64,000 nucleotides of DNA from NCBI GenBank assembly GCA_945947575.1, contig CAMEYM010000010.1, positions 29,599 through 93,598 on the forward strand. The letters are read 5' to 3'. Position 1 is the first letter of the stretch, and the number at the start of each line of letters is the position of its first letter. The DNA is from Rhizobium sp. Q54 (GTDB lineage Bacteria > Pseudomonadota > Alphaproteobacteria > UBA2966 > CAIVPW01). Below the pieces are notes generated by a model. It was given only the letters and a program-made list of their open reading frames with translations. It was not told the origin of the DNA and ran no database searches. Positions 17,872-28,486 of this stretch are shown here, in pieces. The translations under genes and the position numbers were made by a program.

Positions 17872-18392
17872 GCGCGACGATTGACCGGCCCGGCGGTGAT
17901 CTTGCCGCGCGCGTGCGGTCCCTGCCCTACCGGCGCAACGTCGGCATCATGATGCTGAACGCGGACGGCCTGGCGCTGGTCGGCCACCGCGTCGATATGA
18001 AGGCCGACGCCTGGCAGATGCCCCAAGGCGGCATCGACGACGGCGAGGAGCCCGAGCACGCGCTCTGGCGCGAGCTGCTTGAAGAGGTCGGCACCGACAA
18101 GGCGAGCGTGCTGGCGCGGGCGCGCGACTGGATGCCCTACGACTTTCCCTTGGAACTGCAACCGACGTTGTGGGAGGGCCGCTTCCGTGGCCAAACCCAG
18201 ATGTGGTTCCTGCTGCGGTTCCTGGGCACCGACGCCGACCTGGCGCTGGACACCCACGAGCGCGAGTTCACCCACACACGCTGGGTGAAGCCGGAGGAAC
18301 TGCCGAGCATGGTGATCGGCTTCAAGCGCGAGACCTACCGCAAGGTGCTGGCAGAGTTCGCAGAGCATCTCCGTCGTCGCGAGCCGGAGTAA
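17868..18392 (+). CDS. rppH: RNA pyrophosphohydrolase
   Basis: A Nudix hydrolase that removes pyrophosphate from 5'-triphosphate RNA and so starts mRNA decay. The 174-residue protein has the RppH opening LPYRRNVGIMMLN, the WQMPQGGIDDGEEP substrate segment and a complete Nudix box with RELLEEVG. A WEGRFRGQTQMWFL stretch near residue 105 is also characteristic of RppH. The best start is TTG at 17868, which shares bases with the deacetylase stop (TTGA); a later GTG is possible. A normal length supports the call. Confidence 0.92.
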   Translation: MSATIDRPGGDLAARVRSLPYRRNVGIMMLNADGLALVGHRVDMKADAWQMPQGGIDDGEEPEHALWRELLEEVGTDKASVLARARDWMPYDFPLELQPTLWEGRFRGQTQMWFLLRFLGTDADLALDTHEREFTHTRWVKPEELPSMVIGFKRETYRKVLAEFAEHLRRREPE

Positions 18393-18474
18393 TCCGGCAG
18401 CCCGAGGGCTCGGCCTGATTGACCATCGCCGGACTTAGGCCGACGATGTGCGCATCCCGACCAGGAGGCAGCGC

Positions 18475-19035
18475 ATGGCCAAGGCAACCAAACGAGCCAC
18501 CAAACGACCGGCGGCAAAGGCCGCAACCAAGAAGCGGGCTCCCGCCCGAGCAGCCAAGCGCACCCCGCGCAAGGCCGCCCGGACCGCAGCGAAGAAGGCG
18601 CCGGCCAAGAAGGCCGCGCGCGCCAAGAAGCCGGCACGCGCGAAGAAGCCTGCCCGCGCCAAGGCGGCGCCGGCGCAGGACCTCAGCGGCTGGATCACGC
18701 ACACCGAGCTTGCGACGAGCAACCCGGAGGCGACTCAGGCCTGGGGCGCCAAGGTATTCGGCTGGACGGCACGGCCGAGCGTGCCGTCTCCGAACGGCCC
18801 CTACTACATGTTCACGTATTCCGATAAGGGCGGCGGCGGCGTCCGCGGCCTCGACCCGACCGAGAAGCCGAGCAGCGTGCCGTATGTCAACGTCAAGGAC
18901 TGCCGCGCCGCCTATGCGAAAGCCCTCGCGGCCGGCGCCGAGGGTGTGATGGCCCCGGAGACCGTCATGCCGGGCACGACCATCGCCACGGTCCGCGCGC
19001 CCGGTGGCGTACTGATCGGCATCGCCGGCCCGTAG
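18475..19035 (+). CDS. VOC (glyoxalase-fold) protein with a histone-like tail
   Basis: A 186-residue protein. Residues 1-63 are repeats of Lys, Ala, Arg and Pro (KKAPAKKAARAKKPARAKK and similar), like the C-terminal tail of histone H1. Residues 66-186 are a vicinal-oxygen-chelate domain of the glyoxalase/bleomycin-resistance group, with HTELATSNPEATQAWGAKVFGW, a SVPYVNVKD strand and an APGGVLIGIAGP ending. AGGAGG sits 7 bases before ATG 18475, which fixes the start. The enzymatic role of these single-domain proteins is not established; the tail suggests binding to nucleic acid, but that is inference. Confidence 0.8.
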   Translation: MAKATKRATKRPAAKAATKKRAPARAAKRTPRKAARTAAKKAPAKKAARAKKPARAKKPARAKAAPAQDLSGWITHTELATSNPEATQAWGAKVFGWTARPSVPSPNGPYYMFTYSDKGGGGVRGLDPTEKPSSVPYVNVKDCRAAYAKALAAGAEGVMAPETVMPGTTIATVRAPGGVLIGIAGP

Positions 19036-19089
19036 GCCGCGCGTTTCCGGGCCAATGCCGAGGATAGATATCTCGGCGGCCGTTCCTGC

Positions 19090-19130
19090 CTGAAGGTCGC
19101 GCGGACCGTTCACCGCGCTCCTTCAGGAGG
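19090..19130 (+). promoter_or_regulatory. Stem-loop touching the ribosome site of the next gene
   Basis: CTGAAGG (19090-19096) pairs with CCTTCAG (19120-19126), and an inner GCGCGG pairs with CCGCGC. The last two bases of the right arm are the first two of the AGGAGG ribosome site (19125-19130), which lies 8 bases from the ATG at 19139. Partial masking of the site is possible. A second hairpin (CCGAG/CTCGG) is at about 19062-19077. Confidence 0.45.
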
Positions 19131-19138
19131 AACCTCAC

Positions 19139-19630
19139 ATGAGGAAGTATCTGGCATCGGCCGCAACAGCGGCCGCGCTCGCCGCACTGGCCACGTCGTC
19201 GCAAGCGGAGGGTAACCTCGCCGCGGGACCACCCACTGATCTTGCCGTCACCATCACCACCACGCCGAACGGGCCGGTGGTGGCGCCGGCGTCGTTCGAC
19301 ATGGTTACGGGCAAGTACTACCGGCTGAACTTCACGTTCGCTGGACCGGACACCGATCCGGACTGGCGGCTCGAGGTGAATGACCTGTTGTCGAACTCAC
19401 ATGTGCGGGTGATGACGATCGGCGGCATCGAGCTGCACATCCAGGGCATGCCGTTCCGGGCGATCGAATTCGACGGCGCCGGCACCGTGCAGTTCAGCTT
19501 CGTCGTGATCCGGCCGGGCAACTACCCGTTCATCGTCGGCGAAAACCCGGGCGCAATGGGCCTGCCGGTGGGCACGCCGGGCCAGGCTGACCCGAACCGG
19601 CGAGCGATCGGCATGTTCCAGGTGAAGTAG
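19139..19630 (+). CDS. Secreted cupredoxin-like protein without copper ligands
   Basis: A 163-residue exported protein with a clear signal peptide (residues 1-23, ending ATSSQAEG). The rest is predicted beta-rich: KYYRLNFTFAGPDTDPDWRLEV, a HVRVMTIGGIELHIQGMPFRAIEFD stretch in two parts, and a VIRPGNYPFIVG turn typical of cupredoxin folds. There is no cysteine and no Cys-His-Met copper set, so it is probably not a copper protein. It is a single gene with an excellent AGGAGG site and a stem-loop just before it, and it converges with the atp operon. Function unknown. Confidence 0.7.
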   Translation: MRKYLASAATAAALAALATSSQAEGNLAAGPPTDLAVTITTTPNGPVVAPASFDMVTGKYYRLNFTFAGPDTDPDWRLEVNDLLSNSHVRVMTIGGIELHIQGMPFRAIEFDGAGTVQFSFVVIRPGNYPFIVGENPGAMGLPVGTPGQADPNRRAIGMFQVK

Positions 19631-19640
19631 CGGCGCAAGA

Positions 19641-19669
19641 AACGAAACGGCCGGGCGATTGCCCGGCCG
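19641..19669 (-). terminator. Terminator of the atp operon
   Basis: CGGCCGGGC (19648-19656) pairs with GCCCGGCCG (19661-19669) around a 4-base loop. Read on the minus strand the stem is followed by GTTTCGTTTCTT, giving a T-rich end, and it lies 25 bases beyond the atpC stop. It may also stop the convergent plus-strand gene. Confidence 0.75.
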
Positions 19670-19693
19670 GGTGCCGGGGATCGGAGAGGTGAC

Positions 19694-20095
19694 CTAGCGC
19701 GCGGCCTGCATCATTTCGCGCAGCACGGAGACGGCCGTCGAGGCCTTGTGCTGGTCGAGGTCGGTCTTGGCGTCGGCTAGGTCCTCCTCGGCGTCCTTGA
19801 GGCGCTTCTCGAGGGTCGCGCGGTCGAGGGTTGCCACCTCGACGGCGTCGTCAGCCAGAACCGTGCAGCGGTCGGCCGAGACCTCGCAGATACCGCCGGA
19901 GATGAAGATGCGGTCCGGCGCCGCCGTGCCCTTGTGCACCTCGATGACACCCGGACGGATGGTCGAGATGATGGGCGCGTGGCCGGGCAGAACGCCGAAG
20001 TCGCCTTCGGAGCCCGGCACCACGACCATGTCCACGTCCTCGGAGCGCAGCAAACGCTCCGGCGAGACGAGGTCGAATTTGACCTTGTCGGCCAC
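19694..20095 (-). CDS. atpC: ATP synthase F1 epsilon subunit
   Basis: The rotor-stalk subunit that joins gamma and the c-ring and can inhibit ATP hydrolysis. The 133-residue protein has the beta-sandwich domain with LVSPERLL and the GDFGVLPGHAPIISTIRPG core, then the two-helix C-terminal part. The start is GTG, 3 bases after the atpD stop. It is the last gene of the atpHAGDC operon, followed by a hairpin terminator. Confidence 0.97.
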   Translation of the reverse strand: MADKVKFDLVSPERLLRSEDVDMVVVPGSEGDFGVLPGHAPIISTIRPGVIEVHKGTAAPDRIFISGGICEVSADRCTVLADDAVEVATLDRATLEKRLKDAEEDLADAKTDLDQHKASTAVSVLREMMQAAR

Positions 20096-20098
20096 GAA

Positions 20099-21544
<1,446 letters not shown>

Positions 21545-21557
21545 TCAATTCCTAAGC

Positions 21558-22442
21558 TCAGAGCGCCTCGGCGCCTGAGATGATCTCGATGAGTTCTTTG
21601 GTGATGTTGGCCTGGCGCGCGCGGTTGTAGCTGAGCGTCAGGCGGGCGATCATGTCGCCGGCGTTGCGTGTCGCGGAGTCCATGGCGCTCATCTGCGCGC
21701 CCTGGAAGCTCGCATTGTTCTCCAGCAGCGCGTTCAGCACCTGAACCGCGAGATTGCGCGGCAGCAGCTCCGTCAGGATCTCGCCCTCATCCGGCTCGGC
21801 CTCGTAGGACGCATCACCCTCGAGCTTGGTGGCGCCGCCTTCCGGAATGGCAACCGGGATGAGCTGCTTCTCGGTCGGCACCTGCGAGATCACCGACTTG
21901 AAGGTGTTGTAGAAGATGACGGCGCGATCGAACTCGCCCTTGTCGAACATCTCCGTGATCTGTTCGGCGATGCGTTGCGCGTCGGCGTAGGTGATCTTGG
22001 TGCGCAGGCCGGAGGTATCGACCTGGCCGACGATGCGCTGATTGTGGTCGCGGCGCAGGGCATCGCGGCCCTTCTTGCCGACCGCCAGGATCTTCACGGT
22101 CTTGCCCTCGGCGAGCAGGGCGTTGATGCGCCGGCGCGCCACGCGCACGAGCGTGGAATTCAGCGCACCGCACAGGCCGCGGTCCGAGGTGACGATCACG
22201 ACCAGGACGGTCTGGTCCTTGCCGCTACCGGCAAGGAGCTTCGGCATGTCGTCGGTGCGCGGCATGCCCGCTGCGACCGAGGCCATGACGCGCGCCATGT
22301 TGGTGGCAAAGGGACGCGCGGCCTCGACCCACTCCTGGGCACGACGCAACTTCGACGCGGCGACCATCTTGGTCGCCGACGTGATCTTGCGCGTCGACTT
22401 AACGCTGTCGATGCGCTTGCGAAGGTCCTTGAGGCTGGCCAT
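21558..22442 (-). CDS. atpG: ATP synthase F1 gamma subunit
   Basis: The central rotor shaft, 294 residues. The N-terminal helix begins [20 protein letters not shown], continues to [16 protein letters not shown], and the [10 protein letters not shown] strand is present. The C-terminal helix carries [12 protein letters not shown] and [17 protein letters not shown], both family signatures. A central segment around residues 195-225 ([14 protein letters not shown]) is the short acidic insertion often seen in alphaproteobacteria. It starts 2 bases after the atpA stop. Confidence 0.98.
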   Translation of the reverse strand: MASLKDLRKRIDSVKSTRKITSATKMVAASKLRRAQEWVEAARPFATNMARVMASVAAGMPRTDDMPKLLAGSGKDQTVLVVIVTSDRGLCGALNSTLVRVARRRINALLAEGKTVKILAVGKKGRDALRRDHNQRIVGQVDTSGLRTKITYADAQRIAEQITEMFDKGEFDRAVIFYNTFKSVISQVPTEKQLIPVAIPEGGATKLEGDASYEAEPDEGEILTELLPRNLAVQVLNALLENNASFQGAQMSAMDSATRNAGDMIARLTLSYNRARQANITKELIEIISGAEAL

Positions 22443-22444
22443 GC

Positions 22445-24534
<2,090 letters not shown>

Positions 24535-24728
24535 CGGATGCGCCCTGGGTCCCTTCGGTGCGTGCCCACAAGGGCACCCTGCGGCACCCTTAACGCACTG
24601 AAAACAAAAGAAATTCCGCCGGCGATCCACCCCTGCCGGCAGGGCGAGGGATACCTAACACACTCCCCCGTGAGCGCGCAACCAAAGGCTCGGCCCGTGC
24701 GGCCATTCGCCCAGCCCACGCGGCAAAC

Positions 24729-24759
24729 AAAAAGGGCGGCGGGCCATGAGCCCGCCGCC
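24729..24759 (-). terminator. Strong terminator after the beta-propeller gene
   Basis: GGCGGCGGGC (24735-24744) pairs with its complement (24750-24759) around a 5-base loop. Read on the minus strand it is followed directly by a run of five T residues. It lies 41 bases beyond the stop at 24801 and insulates the atp operon from that gene. Confidence 0.85.
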
Positions 24760-24800
24760 GCTGCGGTCCGGTTCGGGACCGCCATCTCGTAACGGATCGC

Positions 24801-25748
24801 CTACCGCAACTGAACGATCGTCACCGCGTTCTGGGCGTTCTGCGGGATGACGAGCTGGTTGCGCTTGGAGTCGTAGGCCATCGAGGCGGCGGTCGGGATG
24901 CCGTCGGCGATCGCCTCGGCCGGCTGGTTCGGGCGGATGCGGGCGACGGTGCCGCGCACGACACTCGAAATCAGCTTGGTGCCGTCGGCGAGGATCACGA
25001 GACCGTCGTTGCCGGCGTCGGTGGACTTCTCGGTCTTCAGGATTTTGCCGTTCGGATCGTAGGTGAGCACGTCGTCGGTGCCGATCAGCACGACGACGAT
25101 GTTGCCCTGACCGTCAATGGCGATGCCGTTCGGACGGTTGACCTGTTCGCCTTCGGCAAACACGGAGATCTGACCGGCAGGCGTGATCTTGTGCACCTTG
25201 TTGGTGCCGGTGTCGGTGACATAGATCGTGCCGTCACGCGCGACCTCGAGGTCGTTGAGCGTCATCGCGCCCTGGATGACGTGCTCGCCCTTGGGCTGGC
25301 CGGTCGCCATGTCGAACTTGCGCACCGTATCCATGTCGGCGATGTAGAGAACGCCGCCTTCGATGTCGGAGCCGCGCGGATCGTTCAACGTAATGCCGTT
25401 GCTGGGCTGGTTGGTGCCGGCCGGCGCGATCCACTTCAGCGTGTGCACGGTGCCGTCCGGATTGAGCAGCGAGATGTAGCCGTCGTTGGCGCGCACGGTG
25501 TTACCGACGCCGGTGTTCACGACGACGTAGCGGTCGTTCTGCGCGTCATACGAAACGCTTTCGGCGCTGAGGAAGCTGCCGAAGGTCTTGATGTTGTCGC
25601 GCAGGGCGAGCGCCGTGCCGGCGACGAACGGTTGCGTCTGGCCGGCGGCGGCCGCCTGGCCGGGGGTGGCGGGCGTCGGCATCTGCTGGGCGACAGCGGT
25701 GCCAATCAGTGCGGCAACGGCAACAGTTGCGAGAAGCAGTTTCTGCAT
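24801..25748 (-). CDS. Secreted beta-propeller protein, SMP-30/NHL type
   Basis: A 315-residue exported protein. The signal peptide (residues 1-21, ending IGTAVAQQ) was used, with AGGAG 8 bases upstream, to set the ATG at 25748. The mature part contains repeated strands of the kind GGVLYIADMDTVRKFDMATG, GTIYVTDTGTNKVHKITPAG and NGIAIDGQGNIVV, which are propeller blades of the SMP-30/gluconolactonase/NHL class. A lactonase or sugar-binding role is possible, but the catalytic metal residues cannot be judged from sequence alone. It is a single gene with its own terminator. Confidence 0.75.
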   Translation of the reverse strand: MQKLLLATVAVAALIGTAVAQQMPTPATPGQAAAAGQTQPFVAGTALALRDNIKTFGSFLSAESVSYDAQNDRYVVVNTGVGNTVRANDGYISLLNPDGTVHTLKWIAPAGTNQPSNGITLNDPRGSDIEGGVLYIADMDTVRKFDMATGQPKGEHVIQGAMTLNDLEVARDGTIYVTDTGTNKVHKITPAGQISVFAEGEQVNRPNGIAIDGQGNIVVVLIGTDDVLTYDPNGKILKTEKSTDAGNDGLVILADGTKLISSVVRGTVARIRPNQPAEAIADGIPTAASMAYDSKRNQLVIPQNAQNAVTIVQLR

Positions 25749-25935
25749 TGTGTAGCTCCTAATTCGACTCGGGGGAGGGGTGCGCGAGGCGCTGTACGGG
25801 AAGTGGTCCTCCCAGGGGGCCTGCGGCACCTGTGCGGAGGAGATAGGGGCGACGGGTCACGCTCCCGCTGCGCCGGAGTGATGCAGCGCGTGGAGATGAC
25901 GGACTGATGACGGGCCGCACTGCGTGTGCGGCGCG

Positions 25936-25972
25936 CCCCCACCCTGCCCTCCCCTTGACGAAAGGGGGAGGG
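25936..25972 (+). repeat. Palindromic GC repeat, copy B
   Basis: CCCCCACCCTGCCCTCCCC followed by AAAGGGGGAGGG after a TTGACG centre. It has the same plan and orientation as the copies at 4431-4466 and 62309-62347 but is more diverged. It lies 8 bases beyond the 3' end of the pirin gene, in the gap before the beta-propeller gene. Confidence 0.65.
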
Positions 25973-25979
25973 TTCTTGC

Positions 25980-26825
25980 CTAGAGGCGGCCGTCGCGCCG
26001 CAGCTGGTCGCGGATGTCGAGGATGCGGCGCTCGCCGGCGCGCAACGACGCGGGGCTGGTGTGCACGGAATAACGGCCAAGCACGAGATCGTGAGCGTGC
26101 GGCGCGGCAGAGCCGAGGACGAACTCGGCATCGGCTTCGGCAGCGAATTCGATCGGCGCACTGCCGGGCTCGAAGGTCGCGAGATCGCCGGCGTTCAGAG
26201 ACTCGATCGCGCGCACGCGGCCGGAAGCGAGGGCGGTCCAGGCGATGGAGTGGTCGGCCGGCGGCTGATAGGTCCACGTCTCGCCGGCGCGCAGGTGCAC
26301 GGCGAGGTAGTTCATCGAGCCGGGCGCGCGCAGCGGGCTGACGGCGCCGTCGTAGGAGCCGACGAGCACGCGGGCGGGACCGGCCTTCGCGACCGACTCG
26401 GGTGACTGATAGACGCTCTCGATCTCGCCCAGTTCCTGGTCGGGCGGCAGCGCGATCCACAGCTGGAAGCCGCGCGTCGGCTTGGTGCCGGGACCGCCAC
26501 CGTGCCACGCACCGTGGGCCGCCTTGAACCACTCGACGCTGCCCGTCGAGATCGTGCCGGTCGCGCCGGTGGTGTCCTCGTAGCGGGAATCGCCTTCGAA
26601 CAAGTACGTCACCGTGGCGATGCCGGAATGCGGGTGCAGGCCGAATCCGCCGAAGGCGCTCTTGGTCGTGTCGAACAGGTCGATGAACACGAACGGCTTC
26701 AGGAGCTCGCCGAGATCGCCGGGACTGACGAGACGCGTGATCGCGCCGTGGCTGCTGCCGCGCGTGCGATGCACGATGCTGCGCGCCTCGGATGTCACGA
26801 GCGGCTTGCGGGCGAGTGCGGTCAT
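25980..26825 (-). CDS. Pirin family protein
   Basis: A 281-residue bicupin of the pirin family, some members of which are quercetin dioxygenases. The first cupin has the metal motif GLHPHSGIATVTYL (two His) near residue 63, and the later SVEWFKAAHGAWHGG supplies further His; the usual Glu of HxxxxxE is not clear in this second motif. It is downstream of the FMN reductase gene by 16 bases with a good AGGAGAG site, so the two are one operon. Its position beside an HxlR regulator suggests a part in handling quinones or electrophiles. Confidence 0.88.
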   Translation of the reverse strand: MTALARKPLVTSEARSIVHRTRGSSHGAITRLVSPGDLGELLKPFVFIDLFDTTKSAFGGFGLHPHSGIATVTYLFEGDSRYEDTTGATGTISTGSVEWFKAAHGAWHGGGPGTKPTRGFQLWIALPPDQELGEIESVYQSPESVAKAGPARVLVGSYDGAVSPLRAPGSMNYLAVHLRAGETWTYQPPADHSIAWTALASGRVRAIESLNAGDLATFEPGSAPIEFAAEADAEFVLGSAAPHAHDLVLGRYSVHTSPASLRAGERRILDIRDQLRRDGRL

Positions 26826-26841
26826 CGAGGTCTCTCCTATT

Positions 26842-27465
26842 CTACGCCGCCACCTGCTGGCGCGCCGCGCGCAAGGCGTGGCCCCACCAGGTCAGCTCGG
26901 CAATGATGTTGTTGGCGGCGTCCTTGACCCAGGGCGTCGCGCTGTAGGTCTCGGCGGCTTCCGGAAGCGTCGCCTTCATGGTCGCCATGAAGACTTCCGC
27001 GGGCACATGCACGGCGGTGCGCGTCGGTGCCATCTTCAGTTCGACCGCGACCTGACGCAGCTGCTCGACGGCACGCGCGCCGCCGACGCCGCCGTACGAG
27101 ACGAACGCGACCGGCTTCTGGTTCCACTCGCGATAGAGCCAGTCGAGGGCGTTCTTCAGCACGGCGGTGTAGCCGTGGTTGTACTCGGGGGCGACCAGGA
27201 CAAAGCCGTCGGCAGACGCGATCTTGGCCGACCACGCGGCCACGAGAGGGTCGCTGGGCGGACCGGACGACCACGACGGCGAAACCGGCGCGTTGAAGAA
27301 GGGCAGCGGCCAGTCGCGCAGGTCCACCAGCTCGGCGTTGATGCCGGGGGCGCCGTTGAGCTGGCCGAGGATCCACCGGGCGGGCTTTTCGCTGTAACGG
27401 CCCTCGCGGGTGCTGCCGAGGATCACGAGAATCTTGAGGGAGTTCGGGGGGCTGAGGGCATTCAT
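26842..27465 (-). CDS. NADPH-dependent FMN reductase
   Basis: A 207-residue flavodoxin-like oxidoreductase. The FMN phosphate loop ILGSTREGRYSEK lies at residues 13-25, the PEYNHGYTAVLKNALDWL segment that binds the isoalloxazine ring near 88, and SYGGVGGARAVEQLR near 125. These proteins reduce flavins, quinones or azo dyes. The start at ATG 27465 follows an AGGACGGA site; an upstream in-frame GTG-like start would add 14 residues without family similarity. It heads an operon with the pirin gene and faces an HxlR regulator. Confidence 0.9.
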   Translation of the reverse strand: MNALSPPNSLKILVILGSTREGRYSEKPARWILGQLNGAPGINAELVDLRDWPLPFFNAPVSPSWSSGPPSDPLVAAWSAKIASADGFVLVAPEYNHGYTAVLKNALDWLYREWNQKPVAFVSYGGVGGARAVEQLRQVAVELKMAPTRTAVHVPAEVFMATMKATLPEAAETYSATPWVKDAANNIIAELTWWGHALRAARQQVAA

Positions 27466-27468
27466 GGG

Positions 27469-27505
27469 TTGGTTCCGTCCTGAGGCCTGGTATAATTCAG
27501 TTACC
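27469..27505 (+). promoter_or_regulatory. hxlR promoter and possible operator
   Basis: TTGGTT (27469-27474), a 16-base spacer and a consensus TATAAT (27491-27496) point to the HxlR gene. An imperfect palindrome with GGTA and TACC ends (27489-27505) overlaps the -10 and lies midway between the divergent starts, where the regulator could control both directions. Confidence 0.5.
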
Positions 27506-27552
27506 AAGACTATCTATGGAACCATCGACGCCGCACAAGGGGGCACACCGAA

Positions 27553-27972
27553 GTGACCAAGCCACTCCCTGCGTCTCCAAGGAACATGAAGGACGGTGCC
27601 TGCCCGGCTGTGCGCGAAGTGCTGAGCCGCGTCGGCGACAAGTGGAGCGTGCTGGTGATCGGCCTGCTCGGCGCGGGGCCCCGGCGATTCTCCGACCTGC
27701 GCCGCGGCATCGAGGGCATCTCGCAGCGGATGCTGACGCTGACCCTGCGCGGTCTCGAGCGCGACGGCATGGTGACGCGCACCGTCTATCCAACTCAGCC
27801 GCCGAGCGTGGTGTATACGCTGACGACTCTCGGCCACACGCTGCTCGATCCGATCAAGGAACTCGCCGCGTGGGCGGAAGGGAACCGCCTCGCCATTCAG
27901 GAAGCGCGAGCACGCTTCGATGCGGATTCCGAGGCGCAGGGGCGGACGAAACCGACGCACCGACCGGCGTAG
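27553..27972 (+). CDS. HxlR-family winged-helix regulator
   Basis: A 139-residue regulator with the HxlR opening [20 protein letters not shown]; Cys17 is at the position used for thiol redox sensing in YodB and QorR. The winged helix with [18 protein letters not shown] and the LERDGMVTR wing follow. The start is GTG with AGGGGG 9 bases upstream. It is transcribed away from the FMN reductase-pirin operon, which it most likely represses until quinones or other electrophiles modify the cysteine; that mechanism is inferred from relatives. Confidence 0.9.
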   Translation: MTKPLPASPRNMKDGACPAVREVLSRVGDKWSVLVIGLLGAGPRRFSDLRRGIEGISQRMLTLTLRGLERDGMVTRTVYPTQPPSVVYTLTTLGHTLLDPIKELAAWAEGNRLAIQEARARFDADSEAQGRTKPTHRPA

Positions 27973-28060
27973 GGCGGCGAGCGCGGATGCGCGAGTCAAG
28001 GCGGAGGCCCGCACGTCGCAAGAAACAGCACCGATGCCGAGCGCAACGATTTGCGCGGCG

Positions 28061-28486
28061 CTACCGGGGCGAGCGCTCGCGCGCCTCGGCCTGCGCGGCG
28101 ATGCTGCGGAACGTGTTGGTACCAGGACGCGCCCCGGCACGCGCCATGGCTTCGGTGACCCAGCGGTTGGACCGGCCGGCGCAACCAACCCCGTAGCGCG
28201 CATCGGCGTCGCCATCTCCGACGAACGCGAGCCGGTACTCGTAGCACCGGACGCCGGGTGCGCGTCGTGCGTCCTCGAAATGGCGCAGGGTCTCGACGAC
28301 GGCGGGCACACCGTTCGGGCCGACCGTGAACTCTTCGCGCGCGGGCAGTCCGGGTGCGGAGCGATTGAGCGCGACGGCCAGCGCCGGAAACGTGGTGATG
28401 CGTAGCGGCGCCCACACGTCCTCGGGCGCCGCGCACGCAGCGAGCAGGAGGGCGAGCGCGCTAGAGGAAGCTGTACGGATCGACAT
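28061..28486 (-). CDS. Small lipoprotein, related to the RT0821/Lpp0805 group
   Basis: A 141-residue predicted lipoprotein with signal [18 protein letters not shown]; the lipid-bearing Cys is residue 18. The later part has a pair of cysteines in RCYEYRLAF and [12 protein letters not shown], the same layout as the two lipoproteins at 59215 and 59875 (RCVEYR with ACQ, RCRDYR with ACQ). This suggests a distant member of the surface antigen family. The start overlaps the end of priA by 26 bases in another frame, so it is probably expressed from the priA transcript. It converges with the HxlR gene. Function unknown. Confidence 0.6.
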   Translation of the reverse strand: MSIRTASSSALALLLAACAAPEDVWAPLRITTFPALAVALNRSAPGLPAREEFTVGPNGVPAVVETLRHFEDARRAPGVRCYEYRLAFVGDGDADARYGVGCAGRSNRWVTEAMARAGARPGTNTFRSIAAQAEARERSPR

